A DNA stretch of 64,000 nucleotides from Neorhizobium galegae (GCF_017877135.1 NZ_JAGIPH010000009.1:1-64000), one strand, 5' to 3'; positions 26,191-35,285 are shown, counted from the first letter of the stretch. Notes: generated from the sequence alone by a model not told the origin. Made by a program: numbers and translations.

Positions 26191-26605
26191 GACGTTTGCC
26201 CTCCGCGTCCAGAACCTGCTCTCCGTCCTCCTTGGCAAACGGACCCTTGTGGGTATCGGGCAGTATATCGAGCACCCGTTCGGACGGGCGCGACAGCCGC
26301 GTGCCAAGCGGTGTGATCACGAATGGCCGGTTGATGAGGATCGGATGCGTGAGCATCGCATCCAGCAACTGATCGTCGCTGAGCGCCGGGTCATCAAGGC
26401 CCAGCTCCCTATAGGGCGTGTCCTTTTCTCGGATCGCCTCGCGCACCGAAAGCCCGGCAGCGGCGATCATTTTCTGAAGGTCGGCACGCGAAGGCGGTGT
26501 CTTCAGGTAGTCGATGATGATGGGTTCGATGCCGGCATTGCGGATCATGGCGAGCGTGTTGCGTGAGGTTCCGCAGGCGGGATTGTGGTAGATGATGACA
26601 TCCAT
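26183..26605 (-). CDS. arsC: Glutaredoxin-dependent arsenate reductase
   Basis: Reduces arsenate to arsenite for export. 140 aa, thioredoxin-fold E. coli plasmid R773 ArsC type: IIYHNPACGTSRNTLAMI carries catalytic Cys12 (HNPxCGTSRNTL), and the conserved arginines lie in PYRELGL and in NRPFVITPLGTRLSRPSE. The acr3 stop is 6 bp upstream and arsH overlaps the end, so it is the third gene of the operon. Confidence 0.96.
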   Translation of the reverse strand: MDVIIYHNPACGTSRNTLAMIRNAGIEPIIIDYLKTPPSRADLQKMIAAAGLSVREAIREKDTPYRELGLDDPALSDDQLLDAMLTHPILINRPFVITPLGTRLSRPSERVLDILPDTHKGPFAKEDGEQVLDAEGKRLG

Positions 26606-26611
26606 GGCGTT

Positions 26612-27667
26612 TCACGTCCTTTCGACAGAGGTTGACCGCACGGACGCGCCGCGCTCGTACCAGGGCTTGCTGGCATTGACGATCCAGACGACCGACAGCA
26701 TGACCGGCACCTCGATCAACACGCCGACCACGGTTGCCAGGGCGGCACCGGACTGGAAGCCGAAGAGGCTGATGGCAGCAGCCACCGCCAGCTCGAAGAA
26801 GTTGGAGGCACCGATGAGGGCCGAGGGGCCGGCCACGCAATGGGCTTCACCGCTGATCCGATTGAGCAGGTAGGCAAGGCCGGAATTGGCATAGACCTGG
26901 ATAAGGATGGGGACGGCCAAAAGCGCGATCACCATGGGCTGCGCGATGATCTGTTCGCCCTGGAAGCCAAATAGCAGCACAAGCGTCGTCAGAAGTGCGA
27001 CAAGCGACAGCGGCTGCATGACCTTCAGCAGAGCGTCGAGCGCAACCGTTGAGCCGGAGGCCAGAAGCCGGCCCCGGATAAGCTGGGCGGCGATCACCGG
27101 CAGGACAATATAAAGCATGACCGAGAGGATCAGCGTATCCCATGGCACGGTGATGGCTGACAGGCCGAGCAAAAGACCAACAATCGGAGCAAAGGCGATG
27201 ACCATGATTGCGTCGTTGAGCGCCACCTGCGACAGGGTGAAATGCGGCTCGCCTTTGGTCAGGTTAGACCAGACAAAGACCATCGCCGTGCAGGGCGCCG
27301 CTGCCAGAATGATGAGGCCAGCAATATAGCTGTCGATCTGGGCGGACGGCAGCAACGGGCGAAACAGCCAGCCGATGAACAGCCAGCCAAGCAGCGCCAT
27401 GGAAAATGGCTTGACCGCCCAGTTGATGAAAAGCGTCACGCCAATTCCGCGCCAGTAACGGCCGACATGCCCCAAAGTGGCAAAGTCAATCCGGATCAGC
27501 ATCGGGATGATCATCAGCCAGATCAGTACCGCCACCGGCAGGTTGACCTTGGCGACTTCCAAGACGGCAATCGCATGAAAGACGCTGGGCATGAGAGCGC
27601 CGAGCGCCACACCGGCAAGGATGCAGAGAAAGACCCAGAGGGTGAGATAGCGTTCGAATGTCGACAT
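26612..27667 (-). CDS. acr3: ACR3-family arsenite efflux permease
   Basis: Exports arsenite across the inner membrane. 351 aa from ATG 27667 with about 10 TM helices. Diagnostic motifs: AAPCTAMVFVWSNLTKGEPHFTLSQVALND with the essential Cys of helix 4, and late NFFELAVAAAISLFG. This is the Acr3 (BART) family and not the ArsB type. The frame is open upstream to 27832 but the hydrophobic core begins right after MSTFERYLTLWVF. Gap to arsR is 79 bp. Confidence 0.95.
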   Translation of the reverse strand: MSTFERYLTLWVFLCILAGVALGALMPSVFHAIAVLEVAKVNLPVAVLIWLMIIPMLIRIDFATLGHVGRYWRGIGVTLFINWAVKPFSMALLGWLFIGWLFRPLLPSAQIDSYIAGLIILAAAPCTAMVFVWSNLTKGEPHFTLSQVALNDAIMVIAFAPIVGLLLGLSAITVPWDTLILSVMLYIVLPVIAAQLIRGRLLASGSTVALDALLKVMQPLSLVALLTTLVLLFGFQGEQIIAQPMVIALLAVPILIQVYANSGLAYLLNRISGEAHCVAGPSALIGASNFFELAVAAAISLFGFQSGAALATVVGVLIEVPVMLSVVWIVNASKPWYERGASVRSTSVERT

Positions 27668-27746
27668 GATCAGAAGGTCCTGCCCTTGGTGCGGCGAGCT
27701 GCGCAGGTGCGGCGGCGACCTGCCAGTGGATCGTGCTGCAGGATGG

Positions 27747-28106
27747 TCATGGCTTGTTTTCCTCGGCGGCCGTGGCGCAACAGATGTCGATGGTATGTGT
27801 GACAGGCGCGCAGATCTCCGGACGTCCACCACAGCAATCCTCCATCAGAAAGCGGATGAGGCCGGTCAGTTGTTCGTAGGCGGCAGAGTAGACGATGGAA
27901 CGCGAATCGCGCTCTGCCGCGACAAGCCCTGCCCGCTCCAGTTCCTTCAAGTGAAACGAGACATTGGAGGCCGAAACGCCAACGGCCTCGGCAATTGCAC
28001 CGGCGGCCATGCCCGCGGGCCCGGCGACCACCAGCATGCGGATGATCTTCAACCGCGTTTCCTGCGAGAGCGCACCAAACAGAACGACTGCCTGCTTTCC
28101 ATTCAT
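27747..28106 (-). CDS. arsR: ArsR-family arsenite-responsive repressor
   Basis: 119 aa winged-HTH repressor. HTH region about 35-62: AGAIAEAVGVSASNVSFHLKELERAGLV. It lacks the ELCVCDL motif of R773 ArsR; instead cysteines cluster near the C-terminus (Cys91-Cys92, Cys99, Cys109-Cys110 in EDCCGGRPEIC and DICC). That resembles the C-terminal arsenite sites of the Acidithiobacillus ferrooxidans-type ArsR. It is the first gene of the operon, and its start codon overlaps the left edge of an 11-bp inverted repeat likely to be its own operator. Confidence 0.93.
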   Translation of the reverse strand: MNGKQAVVLFGALSQETRLKIIRMLVVAGPAGMAAGAIAEAVGVSASNVSFHLKELERAGLVAAERDSRSIVYSAAYEQLTGLIRFLMEDCCGGRPEICAPVTHTIDICCATAAEENKP

Positions 28107-28136
28107 AATTCAATAATCCTATAAGTATTGAATTAT
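28105..28136. promoter_or_regulatory. ArsR operator: 11-bp perfect inverted repeat
   Basis: ataattcaata (28105-28115) and tattgaattat (28126-28136) are exact reverse complements with a 10-bp spacer. The ATTCAA/TTGAAT core and AT-richness are as in known ArsR operators. It overlaps the first bases of arsR and probably the -10 region of the ars promoter, so binding would block transcription of the whole operon. Confidence 0.85.
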
Positions 28137-28173
28137 CTTGTACACGTCTGCGCGACCTGAGGCAAGAGGCAGC

Positions 28174-28203
28174 AAAAAGCCCGCGACAGGACATCGCGGG
28201 CTT
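28174..28203 (-). terminator. Rho-independent terminator after the DUF892 gene
   Basis: Read on the minus strand: aagcccgcga, 7-nt loop, tcgcgggctt, then T-run (five A at 28174-28178 on the plus strand). It ends the transcript of the ferritin-like gene before the ars promoter. Confidence 0.88.
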
Positions 28204-28227
28204 CGGTCATTGATCAGCGAAGCGGCA

Positions 28228-28743
28228 TCAGATCTTGGCGGGTGCGCCGGCTTCCTTCAGGGAGGCAAACTTCATCGTCAGGCTGCGCAGGTTGTGGTCC
28301 AGCCAATCGGCCATGGCCACTTCCTCGTCCAGATTGGCCTTGAGACCGGCCGTTGCCGCCGGAAAATTGCCGAGTTCGGCAATGGTCAGCAGCGATTTGT
28401 AGGCAGCGATCTCGTAATTTTCGAAGGCGAAGTTGGCGAGCGAATTCTTGACGATCTCGTCACCGGCCATGCTGTGGCTGATGGCCGCCATGGAGCCTCC
28501 CATGGACAGCGCCATGTCCTTCAGCGCCGAATTGCTTTCGGAAAGGCCGGACAGGATCGCCTCGAGCCGCTGGATCTGCCCCTCGGTTTCGCGGATATGG
28601 GCTTCCAGCCGGGTGGCGACTTCCGGATAGTTCTCGATGCGGGAAACCTGCGGCTTCATGATCGAAAGAGCCTGGTTTTCCATGGCGTGGGCGTTTTTAA
28701 GGCCCGTCACGAAAATCGTGCGTGTTTCGTCGGCTACGGCCAT
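28228..28743 (-). CDS. Ferritin-like DUF892 (YciE/YciF-type) protein
   Basis: 171 aa, all-helical. The pattern of acidic residues in ETRTIFVTGLKNAHAMENQALSIM, ARLEAHIRETEGQIQRLEAIL, NFAFENYEIAAYKSLLTIAE and EEVAMADWLDHNLRSL matches the four-helix bundle with Glu/His di-iron ligands of the DUF892 family. These proteins are stress-induced and of uncertain biochemical role. A caggaga ribosome site precedes the ATG. The upstream gene rhaK is on the same strand 60 bp away, but a functional link is unlikely. Confidence 0.88.
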   Translation of the reverse strand: MAVADETRTIFVTGLKNAHAMENQALSIMKPQVSRIENYPEVATRLEAHIRETEGQIQRLEAILSGLSESNSALKDMALSMGGSMAAISHSMAGDEIVKNSLANFAFENYEIAAYKSLLTIAELGNFPAATAGLKANLDEEVAMADWLDHNLRSLTMKFASLKEAGAPAKI

Positions 28744-28803
28744 TATGATCTCCTGGTTGATGCCGGCCTAACCGGCAAAGCCAGGGATTGTTCCAGCCCG
28801 CCG

Positions 28804-30189
28804 TCAGGCGAGGAAGGAGCGCCATTGCGCGCGATACGCGGCAAGCCCCTCGGCAGACAGAGGAACGACCGCCCGTCCGGTTTCAGACGGCAGTGCCGAG
28901 CCGCAGAGCAGGGCTGCACCATGGGTGGTGCCGGTGGACCCGGCAAGGGCCAGCACGCTGCGGCCAAGAAGACCTGCAAGCGCTGCCAGATAGGCCTCAT
29001 TTGCGGCAAACGGCCCCTCCACCAACACGGGACCGTCCGCCCCCAGCAGGTCCAGGCAGGCTTCGGTCATCAGTGCTAGATACAGCGAAGCAGCTGCCCA
29101 GCGGTCATGACGGCAAGGGCCCCCACCACCCTTCTCCTCGATCCAGCGCATGCGCCGGCCGGGAAACGGCCCGGATCCTTCTGCCACATTGGGAAGCAGC
29201 ATCAGCCCCGAGGCGATGACGGCAGGAAGGGCTTGAAGGACACCCTCCTGCGAATCGAGAGGGCCAAGGGCGCTGGCGAGCATCTCGTATTCCCGCCCCC
29301 CCATGAAGCGTGCGGAAGGAACCGCGCGGCCATAGGCATCGACATTGGCCAGCGTATCGCGGGCCGGATCAAGATGATTGAGATCGCCGCCGACGGCGAA
29401 ACTGACCACCCAGGTGCCGGTGGAGACGACCGAAAACGGCGGCTCGCGGCCGACGAGATGGGCGAGAAGCGAAGCGTTGGAATCGTGCAGGCCGCAAAAG
29501 ACCGGCACCGGAGACGGCAGGCCAAGTTCGGCTGCAAGCTGCGGCAGAAGATCCCCCAGACGATCGAAGGCGGAACGCACTCGCGCCATCTGCTGACGGA
29601 TGCCGAGCGCATCGACCAGGCCGGACCATCCGCCGTCCCGGGGGCACCATAGGTCGGTATGGCAGCCAAGCGAGGTGACTTCATTGGCCGCAATGCCCGT
29701 CAGCCGGAACGCCCAGTATTGCGGATAGGTCATGATCTGCGCGACACGGGCAAATTCATCCGCAAAGACGGTCTTCTGGTAGTGCAGTTGCGCTCCAAGG
29801 TTCAGCCCGCCGGGAAGCGCCGGTGAAAATGTCTCTATAAAAGGCGGACGTAGCGCCGCATAGGTTTCCTCAATCGCCGGCGGGTAGCGATGCTCGTAAT
29901 CCAGTACCGGCAGCGCAAGTTCGCCTGATACATCGACAAGTGCTGCAGACGCGCCGTGGGTGGTGATCGAAATGGCATCGAAGCCCACGCTGCCGGCCAG
30001 CTCCTGCAAAGCCTTGCGAAAGAAGCGCCAGAGCGCCTCGATATCGTAATGTGGATAAGGCGGCGCGTCGATGACGTGGTTGCGGACACGGCGCACATCG
30101 AGCTCCTGCCCGCTCGCACAATCGAGAATGGCGACCTTGGCATTGGTCTTGCCGACATCGAGAACCGCAACGCGCGTGTAATCGGTCAT
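28804..30189 (-). CDS. rhaK: Rhamnose-pathway sugar kinase RhaK (FGGY family)
   Basis: Phosphorylates the rhamnose pathway sugar (in Rhizobium leguminosarum RhaK is required for both kinase activity and ABC uptake). 461 aa from the ATG overlapping rhaU. FGGY features: VAVLDVGKTNAKVAILD phosphate loop, ITTHGASAALVD, TGIAANEVTSLGCHTDLW, the FCGLHDSNASLLAHL catalytic/sugar segment with Asp, and VSTGTWVVSF. The ATP-closing Gly-rich region is LAGSTGTTHGAALLCG. Last gene of the rhaRSTPQUK operon. It is more divergent from E. coli RhaB than the usual FGGY enzyme, as expected for the rhizobial type. Confidence 0.9.
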   Translation of the reverse strand: MTDYTRVAVLDVGKTNAKVAILDCASGQELDVRRVRNHVIDAPPYPHYDIEALWRFFRKALQELAGSVGFDAISITTHGASAALVDVSGELALPVLDYEHRYPPAIEETYAALRPPFIETFSPALPGGLNLGAQLHYQKTVFADEFARVAQIMTYPQYWAFRLTGIAANEVTSLGCHTDLWCPRDGGWSGLVDALGIRQQMARVRSAFDRLGDLLPQLAAELGLPSPVPVFCGLHDSNASLLAHLVGREPPFSVVSTGTWVVSFAVGGDLNHLDPARDTLANVDAYGRAVPSARFMGGREYEMLASALGPLDSQEGVLQALPAVIASGLMLLPNVAEGSGPFPGRRMRWIEEKGGGGPCRHDRWAAASLYLALMTEACLDLLGADGPVLVEGPFAANEAYLAALAGLLGRSVLALAGSTGTTHGAALLCGSALPSETGRAVVPLSAEGLAAYRAQWRSFLA

Positions 30190-30506
30190 GGCAGGTGAAA
30201 CACCGTGACGAGATCGGTGGCAACAGGGGAATTGTCCGGATGGGTGTCCATGATATCGGCCATGTGCGCCCACCAGCGCTTCATGACGGGATGGTCCGGC
30301 AGGCTTGCCATCGTGTGGTCGGCGGGACGGGTGAGAATGCCGAAGAGGATGTTGGTCTCACGGTCGAGATGGATCGAATAGTCGCTGACACCGGAGGCAT
30401 GCAGGAGATCCACCAGTTCCGGCCAGATCTCGTCATGGCGCCTGCGGTATTCGGCTTCCATGCCCGGCGACAGCTTCATCTTGAAGGCGTGTTTTTCAAG
30501 GCTCAT
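30186..30506 (-). CDS. rhaU: L-rhamnose mutarotase
   Basis: Interconverts alpha and beta anomers of L-rhamnose. 106 aa, family length ~104. Conserved segments: KHAFKMKLSPGMEAEYRRRHDEIWPEL with the catalytic His in RRRHDEIWPEL, YSIHLDRETNILFG, and HPVMKRWWAHMADIMDTHPDNSP. Overlaps rhaK and rhaQ by ATGA at both ends. Confidence 0.95.
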   Translation of the reverse strand: MSLEKHAFKMKLSPGMEAEYRRRHDEIWPELVDLLHASGVSDYSIHLDRETNILFGILTRPADHTMASLPDHPVMKRWWAHMADIMDTHPDNSPVATDLVTVFHLP

Positions 30507-31516
30507 GCGCGTCTTGCCTGTCTGATGCGGCGCGCCAGGATCGGCAGCGCAATGGTGACGATGAGGAGAAGGCCGACGAAGATCGACATCACGATGCCGG
30601 GGACGTTGAGGAGCCCGAGGCCGAAGGTGACGAGCCCCATGACGAAGGCCGCGATAACGACGCCGAGAATGCTGCCCGAACCGCCCAGAATGGACACGCC
30701 GCCGAGCACGACCATGGTGACCACTTCCAGTTCCCAGCCCTGCGCGATCGAAGGTCGCGTCGAGCCGAGCCGCGAGGTGAGGCAGACGGCTGCGATACCG
30801 CTCATCAGACCCGTCAGCAGGAAGAGGATGAATTTTACCCGCTCCACCGGCACACCGGAAAAGCGCGCAGCAAATTCATTATTGCCGATCACCATGACCT
30901 GCCGGCCGAAATTGGTCCAGTGCAGCAACACGGCAAACAGCGCGGCGCAGAGGAGAAACAGACCGAACTCGAAGGAAAACACCCAGACGAGGTAACCCTG
31001 GCCGAAATAGGCAAAGCTGTCCGGATAGCCGCCATAGGCCTTGTCCCCCAGCGCGATGTAGGAAATGCCGCGGAACAGGCTCATCGTGCCGATGGTGACG
31101 ACGATGGAGGGCAGCTTCAGCGCCGAGACGAGAAAACCGTTGACGGTACCGCAGGCAAGGCCGGTGCCGATACCGATTGCCACAAGGCCCGGCGTTCCGA
31201 CACCCGCCTGTGCAGCCGCCCCCATGGCCGTGGAGGCAAGCGCGATGATGGCGGCAACCGACAGATCGATTTCGCCGGCGATGATGAGCAGCGCCATGGC
31301 AAAGGCGACGAGCGCCTTTTCGGTGAAGTTGAACGTCGCGTCCGAGAGGTTCCAGGCATCCAGGAAATAGGGAGAGGCCAGCGAATTGGCGATGAAGATC
31401 AGCACCGCCACGCCGAACAACAACACTTCCCAGCTGGCAAGAGTGCGGGACAAGGGGGTGCCGAGCCGATCCGGAATGGTGCGGCGGGCGGGGACCGGCG
31501 TATCGCGCTTGTTCAT
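30503..31516 (-). CDS. rhaQ: Rhamnose ABC transporter permease RhaQ
   Basis: Inner-membrane permease of the CUT2 (ribose-type) ABC importer. 337 aa with 8-10 hydrophobic helices and the family block ALLIIAGEIDLSVAAIIALAS (the EAA-like EIDLSV loop) and VTIGTMSLFRGISYIALG. Late GGVSILGGSGSILGVVIAA is the usual Gly-rich permease motif. It is the second of two permeases coupled by ATGA overlaps; the N-terminal 30 residues are a polar cytoplasmic extension. Confidence 0.92.
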   Translation of the reverse strand: MNKRDTPVPARRTIPDRLGTPLSRTLASWEVLLFGVAVLIFIANSLASPYFLDAWNLSDATFNFTEKALVAFAMALLIIAGEIDLSVAAIIALASTAMGAAAQAGVGTPGLVAIGIGTGLACGTVNGFLVSALKLPSIVVTIGTMSLFRGISYIALGDKAYGGYPDSFAYFGQGYLVWVFSFEFGLFLLCAALFAVLLHWTNFGRQVMVIGNNEFAARFSGVPVERVKFILFLLTGLMSGIAAVCLTSRLGSTRPSIAQGWELEVVTMVVLGGVSILGGSGSILGVVIAAFVMGLVTFGLGLLNVPGIVMSIFVGLLLIVTIALPILARRIRQARRA

Positions 31517-32502
31517 GCCGTCACCTCTGTCGTGTTACGGTTGCGAAGGATGATACGGCCTTTTCGAGCTTCGGCGCGGGCGTTGAACACGACGGCGAGC
31601 ACAATCACCACACCGGAAATCGCCATCTGGGCAAAGGGCGAAATGCCGATGACGGGAAGCGCATTCTTGATGACGCCGAGAAACAGCGCGCCGAGGACCG
31701 CACCGGCCACCGAGCCAATGCCGCCAGCAATGGAAATCCCGCCGATGACGCAGGCGGCTACGCTATCCAGCTCGAAACCGTTGGCGATATCGACATAGGC
31801 GACAGCGTAGCGCGAGACCCAGAGATAGCTGCAAAGACCGGCCATGGCGCCAGACAGAACGAATGCGAAGAAACGCGTCGCGCCGATATCGATGCCGGCA
31901 TAGACCGCCGCAACGGGATTTCCACCAGACGCAAAGGCGGCACGGCCAAACGGCGTGCGGGTGAGCACGAACCAGAAGACAAGCACTACCAGAACCGCCA
32001 CCCAGGACAGGACCGGCAAGCCCAGAAGCACGGTGCGCGGCACATTGAGGAAGGTCGGCGTCATCTGGTGGGCGTTGACCCAGCTGCCGCCCGAGAGCAC
32101 GAAGGCCATGCCGCGATAGATGGTGAGCGTGCCGAGTGTCACGACGATCGGCGGGATCTGCAGGATCCAGACGAGAAAGCCATTGATGGCGCCCAGACAT
32201 GCGCCGATCCCGAGCGCCATGACGATCAGCGCCACAAGCGGCAGATCGGGAAAGGCGGCATTGGTCATGGCAACCGCCATGCCGGTAAAGGCGAGATTGG
32301 CAGCCACCGAGAGATCGATGGATTTGGTGAGGATCACCGTCATCTGTGCGAGCGCCAGGATGATCAGGATCGACGTGTCGTTAAAGATATTGGCCAGGTT
32401 GGTCGGCTCGGCAAAGCCCGGTGCGCGGGTGGCAAAGCCTGCAACCATCAGCACAATAATGCCGGTCAGCAGGATTTCGCGGTTTTTCAGAAGTCGTGTC
32501 AT
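31513..32502 (-). CDS. rhaP: Rhamnose ABC transporter permease RhaP
   Basis: Companion permease, 329 aa from ATG 32502 (aagga element upstream; an ATG at 32520 overlapping the rhaT stop is an alternative). CUT2 features: AQMTVILTKSIDLSVAANLAFTGMA, VTLGTLTIYRGMAFVLSGG, and GGISIAGGIGSVAGAVLGALFLG. It would pair with RhaQ to form the heterodimeric channel served by the ATPase RhaT and the binding protein RhaS. Confidence 0.92.
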   Translation of the reverse strand: MTRLLKNREILLTGIIVLMVAGFATRAPGFAEPTNLANIFNDTSILIILALAQMTVILTKSIDLSVAANLAFTGMAVAMTNAAFPDLPLVALIVMALGIGACLGAINGFLVWILQIPPIVVTLGTLTIYRGMAFVLSGGSWVNAHQMTPTFLNVPRTVLLGLPVLSWVAVLVVLVFWFVLTRTPFGRAAFASGGNPVAAVYAGIDIGATRFFAFVLSGAMAGLCSYLWVSRYAVAYVDIANGFELDSVAACVIGGISIAGGIGSVAGAVLGALFLGVIKNALPVIGISPFAQMAISGVVIVLAVVFNARAEARKGRIILRNRNTTEVTA

Positions 32503-32512
32503 CGCGGATCCT

Positions 32513-34060
32513 TCACGCATTGCCGGTTGCGGCACGCACCAGCACTTCGGCTGAGGCCTCGGCGCGCTCAAAAATTCCAGCCTGCAGGCCCTCGCGCATC
32601 ACCATGACCCGATCCGACATGCCGAGAATTTCAGGCAGTTCGGACGAGACCATGATGATGGAAAGGCCCTGGGAGGCGAGTTCGGAAATGAAGCCATGCA
32701 CGGCAGCCTTCGAGCCGATGTCGATGCCCTTGGTCGGTTCGTCGAGAATGATGACCTTCGGCTGCGTGGCGAGCCACTTTCCGATGACGACCTTCTGCTG
32801 GTTGCCGCCCGACAGCGTGCCGACCGGAACCGAGAGGGCCGCGGCGCGCAGATCCAGCCGCTCCGCATACTGGCGTGCCAGCTTCAACTCGTTCGCGGCA
32901 TTGAGAAGGCCTGAGCGCGAGGTTCTGGCAAGCGAGGGCAGCGACATGTTCTGGAAAATCGGCATGGGCAGCGCCAATCCATGGCGACCCCGCTCTTCCG
33001 GCACATAGACGATGCCAGCTGCAATTGCCTCTGCAGAAGAGCGGATCTCAATACGGTTTCCCTCAAGCGTCAGGCGGCCGGATGACGGCCTGGTGATGCC
33101 GAACAGCGACTGGCAGAGTTCCGAACGCCCGGCACCGATCAGGCCGTAGACCCCCAGAATCTCGCCGCGCTTCAGATCGAAGGAAATGTCGTTGAATTCC
33201 GTCGGGTGGCAGTAATTCTCGACCGACAGCACCGTCTGGCCGATCTCGACCTTGATTTTGGGAAACACGTCATAGACGTCGCGGCCAACCATCAGCCGGA
33301 CGATATCGGCCTGCGGCGTCCCCTTCAGCCGCCCCTGGCCGACAGCCTTGCCATCGCGGAACACGGCAAAGTTCTCGGCAATTTCATAGACTTCATCGAA
33401 CTTGTGGCTGATGAACAGGATCGCCTTGCCCTGGCGCTTCAGGCCTTCCACGATGCGGAAGAGATCGTCGATTTCCTTGCGCGAAAGGGCGGCCGTCGGC
33501 TCGTCCATGATGACGATGCGGGCCTCGACGGAAAGTGCGCGGGCAATGGCCACCAGATGGCGCTGGGCAATCGAGAGATCCTTCAGCCGGATCGTCGGAT
33601 CGATCTCGCTCTCCAGCTGCCGCAGCAGTTCGCGCGAACGGGCATGGATGGTGCGCCAGTCGATGGTGCCGAAACGGCCGCGCGGGGCATGGCCGAGAAA
33701 GATGTTTTCACCCACCGTCAACTCGTCAAACAGTACAGTTTCCTGGTGGATGGCGGTGACGCCGGCATCGATGGCAGCCTGGGCGCTTGCAAACTGCACC
33801 GGCTGACCGTCGAGCAAGATCTCGCCTTCATTCGGCCGGTAGATACCCGTGAGGATCTTGACGAGTGTCGACTTTCCCGCGCCGTTTTCGCCGATCAGCG
33901 CCGTCACCTCGCCCGGATAAAGCGCGATGGACACCTGATCGAGCGCTTTCACGCCGGGAAAGATCTGGCTGATGCCGCGCATTTCCAAGAGCGGCTTCTG
34001 CGCCCCACGGCTTTCGATAACAGTCATCGGTGCGACAGCATTCATTGTTGTTTTCACCAT
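32513..34060 (-). CDS. rhaT: Rhamnose ABC transporter ATPase RhaT (two nucleotide-binding domains)
   Basis: 515 aa, RbsA-like duplicated ATPase. Domain 1 (about 25-250): Walker A GENGAGKST, signature LSIAQRHLVAIARAL, Walker B IVIMDEPTAALS. Domain 2 (about 270-505): Walker A is degenerate (GLIGAGRSE), signature is LSGGNQQKVVIGKWL and Walker B IILDEPTKGID. One intact and one degenerate site is normal for sugar ATPases of this class. The gap to rhaS (166 bp) contains two strong palindromes. Confidence 0.94.
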   Translation of the reverse strand: MVKTTMNAVAPMTVIESRGAQKPLLEMRGISQIFPGVKALDQVSIALYPGEVTALIGENGAGKSTLVKILTGIYRPNEGEILLDGQPVQFASAQAAIDAGVTAIHQETVLFDELTVGENIFLGHAPRGRFGTIDWRTIHARSRELLRQLESEIDPTIRLKDLSIAQRHLVAIARALSVEARIVIMDEPTAALSRKEIDDLFRIVEGLKRQGKAILFISHKFDEVYEIAENFAVFRDGKAVGQGRLKGTPQADIVRLMVGRDVYDVFPKIKVEIGQTVLSVENYCHPTEFNDISFDLKRGEILGVYGLIGAGRSELCQSLFGITRPSSGRLTLEGNRIEIRSSAEAIAAGIVYVPEERGRHGLALPMPIFQNMSLPSLARTSRSGLLNAANELKLARQYAERLDLRAAALSVPVGTLSGGNQQKVVIGKWLATQPKVIILDEPTKGIDIGSKAAVHGFISELASQGLSIIMVSSELPEILGMSDRVMVMREGLQAGIFERAEASAEVLVRAATGNA

Positions 34061-34086
34061 TGGAGCCCCTCATCCGCCTGCCGGCA

Positions 34087-34189
34087 CCTTCTCCCCGCAT
34101 ACGGGGAGAAGGAGATATGCCGCGCCCTCAAAACCCAACGCGATGTTTCGTGCGGCAGGTTCCCTCTCCCCGTGCAAACGGGGAGAGGG
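34087..34189. repeat. Two GC-rich palindromes (RIME-like mosaic element) between rhaS and rhaT
   Basis: First hairpin: ccttctccccg (34087-34097), loop cata, cggggagaagg (34102-34112). Second: ccctctccccg (34162-34172), loop tgcaaa, cggggagaggg (34179-34189). Flanks contain gcccctcatccg and gtgaggggc, which could also pair at longer range. The paired ctctcccc/ggggagag palindromes match the look of rhizobial intergenic mosaic elements. Inside an operon they may stabilise the 3' end of the rhaS message and set a high RhaS to RhaT ratio. Confidence 0.8.
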
Positions 34190-34226
34190 TCAGAGTGAGG
34201 GGCAAAGCGTCAAGCGTGAGGGATGA

Positions 34227-35231
34227 TCAGAAGATCTTCGAGAACTGGTCGATGTTCTTGGCGTCGTAGACAAAGGGATCGGCCATGGCCGCTTCGCCAT
34301 TGTCGCCGATCTTGATCGAGCCCATGCGGCCAGCCTTCACCTCGGTGCCGGGCTTGCCGGTCGCGTCACCCTTCACCAGGTGATAGGCGATCTGGGTTGC
34401 CGAATAGCCAAGGTCGATCGGGTTCCAGATGGCAAATTCCTTGGTGGCACCGGACTTGATGGCGCCGGCCATTTCGGAGGGGAGACCGAGGCCGGTGACA
34501 TAGACCTGGCCGATCTTGCCGGCATCCTTCACCGCCTGCGAGGCGGCGAGCACGCCGACCGTGGTCGGAGCGACGATCACCTTGACGTTGGGCTGCGAGG
34601 TGAGCAGTCCCTGTGCTTCACGGTAGCTCTTGTCGGCAAGGTCGTCACCGTAGACGGTGGTTGCGAGGTTGAGGCCTGGGAAATCCTTCAGCTGCTTCTT
34701 CATCTCGCCGATCCAGATATTCTGGTTGGTCGAGGTGGTGGTGGCGGACAGGATGGCGAAATCGCCCTTGCCGCCGGGCAGATGGTTCTTGGCGAGCGTC
34801 AGGCACATCTTGCCGATCAGCTCGTTTGACGACGGGTTGAGATGCATGATGCGGCCGGCAGGCGCCACGCCCGAATCCCAGGAAATGACCTTGATGCCGC
34901 GCTGGGCCGCCTTCTTGAGCGCCGGGACGACCGCATCCGGATCGTTGGCGGAGATGGCGATGGCATCGACGCCCTGCGCGATCAGCGAGTTGATGACTTC
35001 GATCTGGCCTTCGGCCGTCGTCGTCGTCGGGCCGGTATAGATGATCTTGACGCCACCCAGTTCCTTGGCAGCTTCTTCGGCGCCCTTGTTGGCGGCTTCA
35101 AAGAAGCCGTTGCCGAGCGACTTGACCACCAGCGCGATCTTGATGTCGGCAGCAGAGGCAAAGCCCGCCATGGAAACGGAGGCTGCCAGCGCAAGGGCTG
35201 CCGCACCCAGATGTCTTCTCGATAATTTCAT
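34227..35231 (-). CDS. rhaS: Rhamnose ABC transporter periplasmic binding protein RhaS
   Basis: 334 aa periplasmic-binding fold I protein. Signal peptide MKLSRRHLGAAALALAAS..., cleavage near FASA-ADIK. ATG 35231 is chosen since ggagg lies 7 bases upstream; ATG 35237 is too close. Mature part starts IALVVKSLGNGFFEAANKGAEEAAKELGG, the sugar-binding family opening, with AISANDPDAVVPALKKA and VISWDSGVAPAGR in the binding cleft. First transport gene after rhaR. Confidence 0.94.
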   Translation of the reverse strand: MKLSRRHLGAAALALAASVSMAGFASAADIKIALVVKSLGNGFFEAANKGAEEAAKELGGVKIIYTGPTTTTAEGQIEVINSLIAQGVDAIAISANDPDAVVPALKKAAQRGIKVISWDSGVAPAGRIMHLNPSSNELIGKMCLTLAKNHLPGGKGDFAILSATTTSTNQNIWIGEMKKQLKDFPGLNLATTVYGDDLADKSYREAQGLLTSQPNVKVIVAPTTVGVLAASQAVKDAGKIGQVYVTGLGLPSEMAGAIKSGATKEFAIWNPIDLGYSATQIAYHLVKGDATGKPGTEVKAGRMGSIKIGDNGEAAMADPFVYDAKNIDQFSKIF

Positions 35232-35285
35232 GTCCATTCCTCCCAAAAAAGACCGTTCTCTCCCCGTCTTCGGCCGGTCGTCTCC

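Noticed and set aside
32513..34060. Degenerate second Walker A of RhaT as a sign of inactivation
   Set aside because: One degenerate site is normal in RbsA/RhaT-type duplicated sugar ATPases.
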